A DNA stretch of 26,560 bases, from contig CAJUNN010000043.1 of assembly GCA_910587955.1 (NCBI GenBank), positions 1-26,560 on the forward strand, given 5' to 3'. The DNA comes from an uncultured Lachnospiraceae bacterium. GTDB taxonomy: Bacteria > Bacillota > Clostridia > Lachnospirales > Lachnospiraceae. Of this stretch, positions 16,976-23,466 are shown piece by piece. The position numbers and the translations under genes were made by a program. A model generated the notes under the pieces. That model ran no database searches. It was not told the DNA's origin and worked only from the letters and a program-made list of their open reading frames with translations. How positions within the stretch are numbered: the first letter of the stretch is position 1; each line of letters begins with the position of its first letter.

Positions 16976-17022
16976 CCATTTTTTATTTTACAATTTTTCC
17001 CACGTTTCAATTACCCCTATCA

Positions 17023-17051
17023 TTGACAAGATATCGGAAGCGTGATATTGT
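17023..17051 (+). promoter_or_regulatory. Sigma-A promoter of the dehydrogenase gene
   Basis: TTGACA at 17023-17028, 17-base spacer, TATTGT at 17046-17051. Spacing is ideal and the -35 is a full consensus match. Transcription would start near 17058, about 40 bases before the chosen start codon. Confidence 0.75.
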
Positions 17052-17060
17052 ATATACAAT
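17047..17060. promoter_or_regulatory. Perfect palindrome overlapping the -10, GntR-like operator
   Basis: ATTGTATATACAAT is a perfect 14-base palindrome covering the -10 and the likely start site. Its TTGTATA/TATACAA arms resemble sites bound by GntR/FadR-type repressors, which often control sugar-acid and lactate catabolism. No regulator gene is present in the window, so the binder is inferred. Confidence 0.55.
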
Positions 17061-17099
17061 TCAAAATTCAGATACGGAAAAATGCAAGAAAGGCTGCCT

Positions 17100-18215
17100 A
17101 TGGAAAAAGATACAAGACCCTGTATTTCCTGGAAACTGGCCGAAGACTTTATGACGGCCGCATTTGTAAAGCTGGGCCTTCCAAAGGAAGATGCAAAGCT
17201 CTGCTCCGACGTGCTGCTGGAAAGCGACCGGCGGGGCATCGAAAGCCACGGCTGCAACCGCTTTAAACCCATATATGTGGACCGCATCCGGGCCGGAATC
17301 CTGAACCCGGTTACGAAAATTGACATCTTAAAAGAAACGCCCACCACTGCCGTTCTGGACGCTAACGACGGTATGGGCATGGTTGCCGCCAAAAAAGCGA
17401 TGGATCTCTGCATCTCCAAAGCCCGCCGATACGGCATGGGCATGGCCGCCGTGCGCAATTCCTCCCACTACGGCATTGCCGGGTACTGGACGGCCCTGGC
17501 TGCAAAAGAAAATATGATCGGCATCAGCGGCACCAACGCCAGGCCCTCCATCGCCCCCACCTTCGGTGTGGAAAATATGCTGGGAACCAACCCCCTCACG
17601 TTCAGCCTGCCCACAGACGAAGCCTTTCCTTTCACCCTGGACTGCGCCACCTCCATTACCCAGAACGGGAAAATCGAGTACTATGCCCGCATTGGGCAAG
17701 ATTTGCCCCCGGGCATGGTCATCGGACGGGACGGGACCGAACAAACGGACAGCAGACAGATTTTAAAAGATATCCGCAGCCAGAAAGCGGCACTGGCTCC
17801 CTTAGGGGGCATCGGCGAGCTGCTGGGCGGCTACAAGGGCTACGGCTACGCCACCGTGGTGGAAATCCTGTCCGCCGCTCTCCAATCCGGCCTTTTCCTG
17901 CGGGATCTGGACGGGAAAAACGAGGACGGCACCATCCGCCCCTACCACCTGGGCCACTTCTTTCTGGTAATTGACACGGAAGCTTTCCTGGGGGCAGAGG
18001 CTTTTAAAGAGACGGCCGGAACCATTCTGCGGGAGCTCCGCAATTCCCGGAAGGCTCCGGGTCAGGATCGCATCTACACGGCCGGAGAAAAAGAATACGA
18101 AGCCTGGCTGTCCCGGAAAGACAAGGGAATCCCCCTTACCGGAGAGGTGCAGAAAGAATTTATCCTTATCCGGGATGAACTGGAGCTGCCGCAGATCCGC
18201 TTTCCTTTTGAATAA
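17100..18215 (+). CDS. Ldh family NAD(P)-dependent oxidoreductase
   Basis: A 371-residue cytoplasmic dehydrogenase of the malate/L-lactate dehydrogenase family (YlbC/AllD/ComC type), which oxidises 2-hydroxyacids such as malate, lactate or ureidoglycolate. Marks are the DRRGIESHGCNR box near residue 45, AVRNSSHYGIAGYW, GTNARPSIAP, MLGTNPLTF, LDCATSI and GGYKGYGYATVVE, all in family order and at normal length. I chose ATG 17100 because AAGAAAGG lies about seven bases before it; ATG 17082 would add six residues but has a poorer site. It stands alone behind its own promoter and palindromic operator, and ends one base before the stop of the convergent GNAT gene. Which 2-hydroxyacid is used cannot be read from the sequence. 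Confidence 0.9.
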   Translation: MEKDTRPCISWKLAEDFMTAAFVKLGLPKEDAKLCSDVLLESDRRGIESHGCNRFKPIYVDRIRAGILNPVTKIDILKETPTTAVLDANDGMGMVAAKKAMDLCISKARRYGMGMAAVRNSSHYGIAGYWTALAAKENMIGISGTNARPSIAPTFGVENMLGTNPLTFSLPTDEAFPFTLDCATSITQNGKIEYYARIGQDLPPGMVIGRDGTEQTDSRQILKDIRSQKAALAPLGGIGELLGGYKGYGYATVVEILSAALQSGLFLRDLDGKNEDGTIRPYHLGHFFLVIDTEAFLGAEAFKETAGTILRELRNSRKAPGQDRIYTAGEKEYEAWLSRKDKGIPLTGEVQKEFILIRDELELPQIRFPFE

Positions 18216-18216
18216 A

Positions 18217-18681
18217 TCATCCCTGTCTCCAAACCATTTCATATTCTGGTTCCCGGGTGTCTTCGTCCAGGCACCCGGAAGAAATACGGAAGCCTTCTCT
18301 TTGATAAAAACGCACTGCCCTTTCATTCTTCTGATAAACATGAAGATTCAATCGTTCCCGGTGCTCCTTTGCATACTCCAGAAGTCTCTTTCCGATTCCG
18401 CAGGATCTGGCCCTGCTTTCCACAAAGATTCCCGCAATATAATCTCCGCTAAGCCCCAGAAACCCCAGAATCTCCCCGCTGTCCGCCGCTTCCCACACAA
18501 ACACTTCCGCCTGGGGCAGAGCCGCCTTCACAAAGTCAAACTGCTCCCTCCAGTACTGCCCGGAAATAAAATCGTGGGCTTCCAAATTAGATTTAAGCCA
18601 AAGCTCCATAACCGAAGCCGCATCCTCTTGGCGAAAAGCCCGGATTTCCGGCCGCTTTTTCCTGTCATCCATCACTGCCAT
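18217..18681 (-). CDS. GNAT family N-acetyltransferase
   Basis: A 154-residue acetyl-CoA-dependent acyltransferase. It starts with IRAFRQEDAASVMELW, has the central strand ILGFLGLSGDYIAGIFV, the acetyl-CoA loop RARSCGIGKRLLEYA (the usual R/Q-x-x-G-x-G/A), and the C-terminal LHVYQKNERAVRFYQREGF typical of GNAT fold members. GAGAGAGGT lies a few bases before ATG 18681. It follows the DUF5655-like gene by 12 bases, so the two are probably co-transcribed, and it ends tail-to-tail with the dehydrogenase gene. The substrate is unknown. Confidence 0.88.
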   Translation of the reverse strand: MAVMDDRKKRPEIRAFRQEDAASVMELWLKSNLEAHDFISGQYWREQFDFVKAALPQAEVFVWEAADSGEILGFLGLSGDYIAGIFVESRARSCGIGKRLLEYAKEHRERLNLHVYQKNERAVRFYQREGFRISSGCLDEDTREPEYEMVWRQG

Positions 18682-18693
18682 ACGGCACCTCTC

Positions 18694-19074
18694 TCAGCGC
18701 TTTCCGGCCGCAAACACGGCCGCTTCCTTCACCCAGTCCATAAGTTCTCCGTCTATCTCCTCTTCCCCGGAAATCAGGACATGGTGGGTCCAGCGGTTGG
18801 GATAAGGCTCCACAGCCGCATCAATGCGGGGCGATTCCGCCCGGCGTCCCAGTCCGAAGGATACCACCAGATAAATCTTCGGCCGCAGAGCCGCTTTCCG
18901 CACCGGAAGGAAGGAGACAAAGGCAAACCCGTGCCGGTTGGAAAAGGAAATCTGGGTTTTCTGTACTTTCATGTGAACATCTTCAATTTCCGAAAAGACC
19001 CTTTGCTCAAAAGCCTTATATATGGGAAGCGCATCGGGATGTTTTTCAAAAAAAAGCAATGTATCCTGGTTCAT
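18694..19074 (-). CDS. DUF5655-like protein
   Basis: A 126-residue soluble protein. I chose ATG 19074 because GGAGG sits six bases before it; an ATG four codons upstream has no such site. The sequence contains FFEKHPDALPIYKAFEQRVF, then KVQKTQISFSNRHGFAFVSFLP and KIYLVVSFGLGRR, the order seen in DUF5655-type proteins (a KTxISF strand followed by FAxV). These are small proteins without known biochemical activity, sometimes found beside methyltransferase or acetyltransferase genes. No signal peptide or membrane segment is visible. It precedes the GNAT gene by 12 bases. The family call is from memory of the motif pattern. Confidence 0.65.
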   Translation of the reverse strand: MNQDTLLFFEKHPDALPIYKAFEQRVFSEIEDVHMKVQKTQISFSNRHGFAFVSFLPVRKAALRPKIYLVVSFGLGRRAESPRIDAAVEPYPNRWTHHVLISGEEEIDGELMDWVKEAAVFAAGKR

Positions 19075-19138
19075 ACAAGCCTCCACAATCGAACAGTTAT
19101 TTTCACACTCTTTTCATAAATTTCTTATGCAAAACCAT

Positions 19139-19167
19139 TTGACAGCCCAGAATAGTTTTGATATAGT
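19139..19167 (+). promoter_or_regulatory. Sigma-A promoter of the structured RNA
   Basis: TTGACA at 19139-19144, a 17-base spacer and TATAGT at 19162-19167: a near-consensus promoter. The expected start is near 19174. The left arm of an 11-base inverted repeat (CAGCCCAGAAT, 19143-19153) lies in its spacer, the right arm (19202-19212) in the transcript. Confidence 0.8.
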
Positions 19168-19173
19168 ATACAT

Positions 19174-19261
19174 AACATAAGAATGTGATATTAGTTATCG
19201 CATTCTGGGCTGGCCAAAAGGCCCTGGTCCACCGAACGGCGGGGAATTTCCCCGCCCTTTT
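19174..19261 (+). ncRNA. Predicted structured small RNA ahead of the DUF3800 gene
   Basis: Between a strong promoter and a terminator lies about 88 bases with no plausible protein. Three stems can be drawn: GAATGTGATA (19181-19190) with TATCGCATTC (19196-19205), ten pairs with one wobble and a TTAGT loop; GGCC (19212-19215) with GGCC (19220-19223) around AAAA; and the terminator stem. The compact promoter-to-terminator layout argues for a genuine small RNA. I do not recognise it as 6S, SRP, tmRNA, a T-box or a known riboswitch. It could act with the downstream DUF3800-like gene, or be independent. Confidence 0.6.
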
Positions 19262-19262
19262 A
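19238..19262 (+). terminator. Rho-independent terminator of the small RNA
   Basis: GGCGGGG (19238-19244), five-base loop, CCCCGCC (19250-19256), then CTTTTAT. It is a strong stem with a short T-run and sits 26 bases before the DUF3800 start, so it could also throttle read-through into that gene. Confidence 0.75.
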
Positions 19263-19288
19263 TGTATCATTTAGTCAAGGAAATACAT

Positions 19289-19968
19289 ATGCCAAAAAAA
19301 ATTTTAAGCATCTTTATTGATGAATCCGGCGACTTCGGAGTATATAATTTCCGCTCTCCCCTATATCTCGTCACCATGGTCTTTCACGACCAACAGAACT
19401 CCATCACAAAAAGCATCCAAGGTCTTGAAACCCATCTGCAAAGTCTAGGCTATCCGCAACATGCCATTCACACAGGCCCGTTAATCCGCCGAGAATCCAT
19501 TTACCTGCATGACATATGGAAAACCGAAAACGTCTTTTTCATGCACTTTTTCACTTTTCCAGAAAATTAGATTTCCGTTACCTCTGTGTAAGAGTAAGAA
19601 AAAATGAATGTCCAGACGCCGCTTCCATGACTGCAAAGCTTTCCAAAAGCCTGTCTCATACTCTACAGGCGAACTACAGTTACTTTATGCAGTTTGAACA
19701 TATCGTGATTTACTATGATAACGGACAAATAGAGCTCACAAAAATATTAACTTCCGTTTTCCAAAAATATTTTTCACATATAGAATTCCGTAAAGTAAAA
19801 CCTGCCGACTACAAGCTTTTTCAAGTAGCAGATTTAATCTGCTCGTTAGAATTACTAGCTTGCAAGGTCGAATCCAATTCTTTTTCCAATTCTGAAAAGG
19901 AATTTTTTAGCTCCGCCCGGAATTTCTGTAAAAACTATCTTAAGCCTATGCGGAAGAAGCATCTATAA
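19289..19968 (+). pseudogene. DUF3800-like gene broken by a one-base frameshift
   Basis: DUF3800 proteins have an RNase H-like fold and unknown substrate. The first part starts at ATG 19289 (AAGGA eight bases upstream) with KKILSIFIDESGDFGVYN, the family's DESG motif, and runs to TAG at 19568-19570. The family continues in the -1 frame from about 19552 with FSRKLDFRYLCVRVRKNE and ends with VADLICSLELLACKVE, the second catalytic-like motif. Restoring one T in the TTTT run at 19555-19558 would give a single 226-residue protein of ordinary family length. So both halves are intact apart from one lost base. It may be a recent pseudogene, a phase-variable tract or a sequencing error. It ends six bases inside the convergent GNAT gene. 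Confidence 0.78.
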
Positions 19969-20481
19969 CCTGCACTCCAAATACACCAATTCTTCCTCAA
20001 TCACCCCTTCATGCAGCACTTGGGCATAGCCCGCAATCCGGAATCCGTTCTTCTGATAAAGGCCTTTGGCAGGCTCATTTCCCGAAAAGGTGTCAATCCG
20101 CATAACCGTGCAGCCCATGTCCAGGGCAAACTTCTTGGCATAAGCCGCCATCTGTTTCCCGTACCCGCGTCCTGCTTTTGACGGAGGAATGCACAGGGTA
20201 TGGAGCACCAGCACTTCCTCCGGCTCCGCCTCATACTCCCAGGGAATGGAAGCATATTCCGCCGCCTGGTTCTGGTTCAAAACCATACTGGCGCAGATTT
20301 CTCCTTCCTCCTCCAGCACAAACATGGTTCCTTGGGAAACAGCCTCCGCCGCTGTGGTTTCCGTAGGATACACCCCGAGACGCCAGTTGGAGCTGCTCCC
20401 ATGCTCTTCCTCGTGGCGCAAAAGTTCCGTATAGGTATTGCCGATTGCGGCAACGTCCTGTTCCAAAGCTCTGCGAATCAT
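19963..20481 (-). CDS. GNAT family N-acetyltransferase
   Basis: A 172-residue acetyltransferase. It begins MIRRALEQDVAAIGNTYTELL, has FVLEEEGEICASMVLN as the central strand pair, LVLHTLCIPPSKAGRGYGKQMAAYA with the acetyl-CoA loop (KAGRGYG), and RIDTFSGNEPAKGLYQKNGFRI near the end, all standard GNAT features. AAGGAGAAGG lies directly before the ATG. It follows argJ by 31 bases on the same strand and is probably its co-transcribed neighbour; the role in arginine metabolism, if any, is unknown. Its end overlaps the end of the convergent DUF3800-like gene by six bases, and no terminator is visible between them. Confidence 0.9.
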   Translation of the reverse strand: MIRRALEQDVAAIGNTYTELLRHEEEHGSSSNWRLGVYPTETTAAEAVSQGTMFVLEEEGEICASMVLNQNQAAEYASIPWEYEAEPEEVLVLHTLCIPPSKAGRGYGKQMAAYAKKFALDMGCTVMRIDTFSGNEPAKGLYQKNGFRIAGYAQVLHEGVIEEELVYLECRL

Positions 20482-20512
20482 AATCCTTCTCCTTTCCGTC
20501 AGTTCTTTTGCC

Positions 20513-21760
20513 CTATGACCGGTAATCAGCGTTAATTTTCACATAATCGTAAGTCAAATCACAGCCCCAGGCAGTTGCCGAGGCCTCTCCCATCTTCACA
20601 TCCGCAATAGCCGTCACTTCCGGTTCCGAGAGAATCTTTGTCGCTTCCTCCTCGCTGTAATCTACGGCTACCCCGTTCTCAATGATCTGCAGCTTTCCGG
20701 CCGCGCTCTCAAAGAACAGATCCACCTGCTCCGGGTCAAACTGTACGCCGGAATAGCCCATGGCACAGAGAATCCGTCCCCAGTTGGCATCATGGCCGTA
20801 GACAGCCGCTTTCACCAGACTGGAGGTCACTACGGATTTGCTCAATACTACCGCGTCCTCCTTGGACCTGGCCCCCACTACTTTCACTTCGAAGAGAGCT
20901 GTAGCTCCCTCGCCGTCTCCTGCCATCTTTTTCGCCAGATAGGTGGTTACTGCGTTCAAAGCTGCCGCAAATTTCCGGTAATCTTCGTTTTCCCCGGAAA
21001 TTTCTGCATTCCCCGCCGCACCGTTGGCCAGTACCAGGAGCGTATCATTGGTGGAAGTATCGCCGTCCACGGAGATCATATTGAAGGTATCCTTCACATC
21101 AGCGCTCACGGCCCTTTGCAGCATCTCTTTGGAAATGCAGGCGTCCGTAGTCACAAATGCCAGCATGGTACACATATTGGGGTGAATCATACCCGAACCT
21201 TTACACATTCCCCCGACAGTTACGGTTTTCCCGCCGATGACTGTCTTTACAGCAATCTCCTTGTGGACCGTATCCGTCGTCATAATTGCCTTTGCCGCAG
21301 CCGTTCCGTGAGCCGGCGAGCTTCCTTTCCCATCCTTCATAAGCGCTACGCCTTTCTTCAGGCGCTCTATGGGAAGCTGCATTCCAATCACTCCGGTGGA
21401 GGCCACCAGCACGGCATTCTCCGGGATCCCGAAAATCCCGGCTGCTTCCCGGGCTGTCTCCTGACAGCAGCGGTATCCCTCCGCTCCCGTACAGGCATTG
21501 GCAATGCCGGAATTCACAATCACCGCCTGGACAAAAGGAGATTCCGCCACCACCTTCTGATCCCACTTCACCGGCGCCGCCTTGACCACATTGGAGGTAA
21601 AGGTCCCTGCCGCTACGCAGGGCTTTTCGCTGTAAATGAGAGCCATATCCGTACGCCCCTGATATTTGATTCCCGCAGCCGCAGCCGCAGCCTCGAACCC
21701 GGAGGCCGCTGTCACGCCCCCAATAGCTTCCTTGATTTCTTCCGCATATATCCCTTCCAT
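20513..21760 (-). CDS. argJ: Bifunctional glutamate N-acetyltransferase / ornithine acetyltransferase ArgJ
   Basis: A 415-residue enzyme that moves the acetyl group from N-acetylornithine to glutamate in the cyclic arginine pathway and, in bifunctional forms, also makes N-acetylglutamate from acetyl-CoA. It has VNSGIANACTG, VASTGVIGMQLP, AIMTTDT, KGSGMIHPNM, TMLAFVTTDA, SVDGDTSTNDT and GHDANWGRI, all family landmarks. The precursor normally cuts itself before the Thr of ATML; here the sequence is CTML (Cys197-Thr198). I chose ATG 21760 because AAGGAG lies about ten bases upstream and the asparaginase gene ends four bases before; the open frame extends further but into that gene. argB and argD are not in the window. 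Confidence 0.95.
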   Translation of the reverse strand: MEGIYAEEIKEAIGGVTAASGFEAAAAAAGIKYQGRTDMALIYSEKPCVAAGTFTSNVVKAAPVKWDQKVVAESPFVQAVIVNSGIANACTGAEGYRCCQETAREAAGIFGIPENAVLVASTGVIGMQLPIERLKKGVALMKDGKGSSPAHGTAAAKAIMTTDTVHKEIAVKTVIGGKTVTVGGMCKGSGMIHPNMCTMLAFVTTDACISKEMLQRAVSADVKDTFNMISVDGDTSTNDTLLVLANGAAGNAEISGENEDYRKFAAALNAVTTYLAKKMAGDGEGATALFEVKVVGARSKEDAVVLSKSVVTSSLVKAAVYGHDANWGRILCAMGYSGVQFDPEQVDLFFESAAGKLQIIENGVAVDYSEEEATKILSEPEVTAIADVKMGEASATAWGCDLTYDYVKINADYRS

Positions 21761-21764
21761 TTCT

Positions 21765-22796
21765 CTATTGCTCCTTCCTGTACAGTTCCGGCTGGGCCGT
21801 AATGTCAAAATTGATTTTTTTATAAAACAAGTTTTCAATCTCCCCAAAGTCCAGTCCGCCGATTCCCAGAATCCACATAATTTTTGTATAAACTGCCTCC
21901 AGGGTCATATCATAGGCTTCCAGAAACCGAAATCTCTCCCGAATCCGTTTGCCTACCTCATACACGTCTACGTCGCTTCCCTCATAAGTTACCTGGGTGG
22001 TCATAATCAGTATTTTTTCCTCGGGACGGAACTGCTGAAGCTGGCGGAAAAATTCTTCCGCAATGCTGTCCGGTATGCCGCCCACTCCGAAGCTCTCCAC
22101 AATGATGCAGTCAAATTCCCGGAAAATCGGTTCCAGAATCTCCGGCCGCATGCCCGGAACCAGCTTCAGCAGAAAAACTCTGGGATTCACCTGCCGGAAA
22201 AAGACCGGTTTCTCCCCGGACGCCTCCTCCAGATAACGGATTACCCTGCCGTTCTGCACTACTCCCAGCACCGGGAAATTAATGCTGGTAAACGCATCAA
22301 AGCTGAAGCTCTTTACTTTCTTTGCCCGGGTTCCTGCAATCATCTGCCCGTTAAACACGATCTGTACCCCTTTGCAGCGTTCATCCATGGCCGCCGCAAT
22401 GCTGTCCCGGAGATTGCGCTTGGCATCCGTGATCTCCTGGGTGATAGGTTTCTGGGAGCCGGTCAGGACAATCGGCTTTTGGGAATTTTGGACTAGATAA
22501 GAAAGGGCACTGGCCGTGTAAGCCATGGTGTCCGTTCCGTGGCAGATCACAAAACCGTCATACGCCTGGTAATGGGTTTCTATCGCTTTCGAAAGCTTCA
22601 GCCAGTGTTTCCAGGTCAGATTGGTACTGTCCAGACTGCAAACCTCCAGCGTATCCAGCCTGCAGATTTCCTGCAGATCTTCCAGTCCTTTCAGCAGCTC
22701 TTCCCCGTGAAGCTCCGGCACAAGCCCCCGTTTTGTAGCCCTGGAGGCAATGGTTCCTCCCGTAGTCAGCATCAGTATTTTTTTCTTCTCTGTCAT
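21765..22796 (-). CDS. ansA: Type I L-asparaginase
   Basis: A 343-residue cytoplasmic enzyme that hydrolyses asparagine to aspartate and ammonia. It begins MTEKKKILMLTTGGTIAS, with the nucleophilic Thr15 in TGGTIA, and has the second active-site motif HGTDTM (86-91) and the lysine-bearing GTRAKKVKSFSFDAF. There is no signal peptide, which fits the cytoplasmic type I enzyme. ATG 22796 was chosen because GAGGAACAGGG lies directly before it and the preceding GNAT gene stops ten bases upstream. It is placed between a GNAT gene and argJ; aspartate supply would feed argininosuccinate synthesis, so the link with arginine making is plausible but inferred. The C-terminal extension past 330 (KINFDITAQPELY) is normal for this group. 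Confidence 0.92.
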   Translation of the reverse strand: MTEKKKILMLTTGGTIASRATKRGLVPELHGEELLKGLEDLQEICRLDTLEVCSLDSTNLTWKHWLKLSKAIETHYQAYDGFVICHGTDTMAYTASALSYLVQNSQKPIVLTGSQKPITQEITDAKRNLRDSIAAAMDERCKGVQIVFNGQMIAGTRAKKVKSFSFDAFTSINFPVLGVVQNGRVIRYLEEASGEKPVFFRQVNPRVFLLKLVPGMRPEILEPIFREFDCIIVESFGVGGIPDSIAEEFFRQLQQFRPEEKILIMTTQVTYEGSDVDVYEVGKRIRERFRFLEAYDMTLEAVYTKIMWILGIGGLDFGEIENLFYKKINFDITAQPELYRKEQ

Positions 22797-22806
22797 CCCT
22801 GTTCCT

Positions 22807-23253
22807 CTAGCGGTTAAACTCCGTAATGTTTTTCTCATTTAATACAAAATCATAATAATTCAAATCCAAACGTTTTGTCCAGCCGATCCGGTTCCAAAAA
22901 GCATTTCCCACATCATTTTTTGTAAAAGCAATCAGGGAAACCTTGCTGATCTGTTCCTCTTTCAGGGCATTCATGGCATAAACCACCATGGCTTTTCCGA
23001 TCCCCCGCATCCGGTAATCCCGGCGGACGCACACATGGTAGAGGCAGCCCCGGCGCCCGTCATGGCCGCAGAGAATGCTTCCCACAATCTGCCCGTCCTC
23101 CAGCGCCACTACGCTGGTATCCGGGTTCCGCTTAAGAAACCGCTCCACCCCTTCCCTGGAGTCGTCAATGCTGCGGATAGCAAAGCCCCGGATGGTCATC
23201 CAGAGCTTGTATACGCCGTCATAGTCATCTATGGTCATGGTTCGAATTGTCAT
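22807..23253 (-). CDS. GNAT family N-acetyltransferase, YpeA-like
   Basis: A 148-residue acetyltransferase. It has DYDGVYKLWMTIRGFAIRSI then DDSREGVERFLKRNPDTS, IVGSILCGHDGRRGCLYHVC, and the acetyl-CoA loop RDYRMRGIGKAMV, a pattern shared with the YpeA group of GNATs. GGGGG lies seven bases before ATG 23253. It follows argC on the same strand, separated by the 93-bp tandem repeats, and runs into the asparaginase gene with a ten-base gap. It may be part of the arginine gene cluster. The substrate of YpeA-like enzymes is not established, and whether it could acetylate glutamate is untested. Confidence 0.9.
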   Translation of the reverse strand: MTIRTMTIDDYDGVYKLWMTIRGFAIRSIDDSREGVERFLKRNPDTSVVALEDGQIVGSILCGHDGRRGCLYHVCVRRDYRMRGIGKAMVVYAMNALKEEQISKVSLIAFTKNDVGNAFWNRIGWTKRLDLNYYDFVLNEKNITEFNR

Positions 23254-23280
23254 AGGTTATCCCCCGCTGAGTGATGAAAG

Positions 23281-23466
23281 TAATACCGTGGTCGCTAGGC
23301 TCGCAAATACCTCGCTAAGTGTCCAGGTGTAGATTCGCACTAAGCTCGCAAATACCTCGCTAAGTGCTTTCGGTAACACCATGGTCACTAGGCTCGTAAA
23401 TACCTCGCCAAGTGTCCAGGTGTAGATTCGCACTAAGCTCGCAAATACCTCGCTAAGTGCTCATAC
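23281..23466. repeat. 93-bp tandem duplication of a palindromic intergenic repeat
   Basis: Four copies of a 29-base unit (23293-23321, 23338-23366, 23386-23414, 23431-23459) are spaced 45, 48 and 45 bases apart, so the whole is two 93-base units. The core is CTCGCAAATACCTCGCTAAG. Each copy is an imperfect inverted repeat (CACT-AGC arms facing GCT-AGTG), able to form a hairpin on either strand. Copies 2 and 4 are identical and share the flanking TCCAGGTGTAGATTCG. The array abuts the argC stop. No spacers of varied sequence are present, so it is not CRISPR. Confidence 0.9.

Noticed and set aside
17082..17099. Dehydrogenase start at ATG 17082
   Set aside because: The ATG at 17100 has AAGAAAGG at proper distance; the earlier one has only a weak ACGGAAAA.
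17971..19119. Plus-strand open frame of about 380 codons
   Set aside because: It crosses the dehydrogenase 3' end and two antisense genes with clear families and ribosome sites; the product resembles nothing.
19174..19261. Type III toxin-antitoxin locus of the ToxIN kind
   Set aside because: Layout is similar, but there are no tandem RNA repeats and the ORF is DUF3800-like, not ToxN-like. Kept only as an analogy.
23281..23466. CRISPR array
   Set aside because: The repeated units are close together, and the intervening segments are themselves repeated rather than unique; there are no cas genes nearby.
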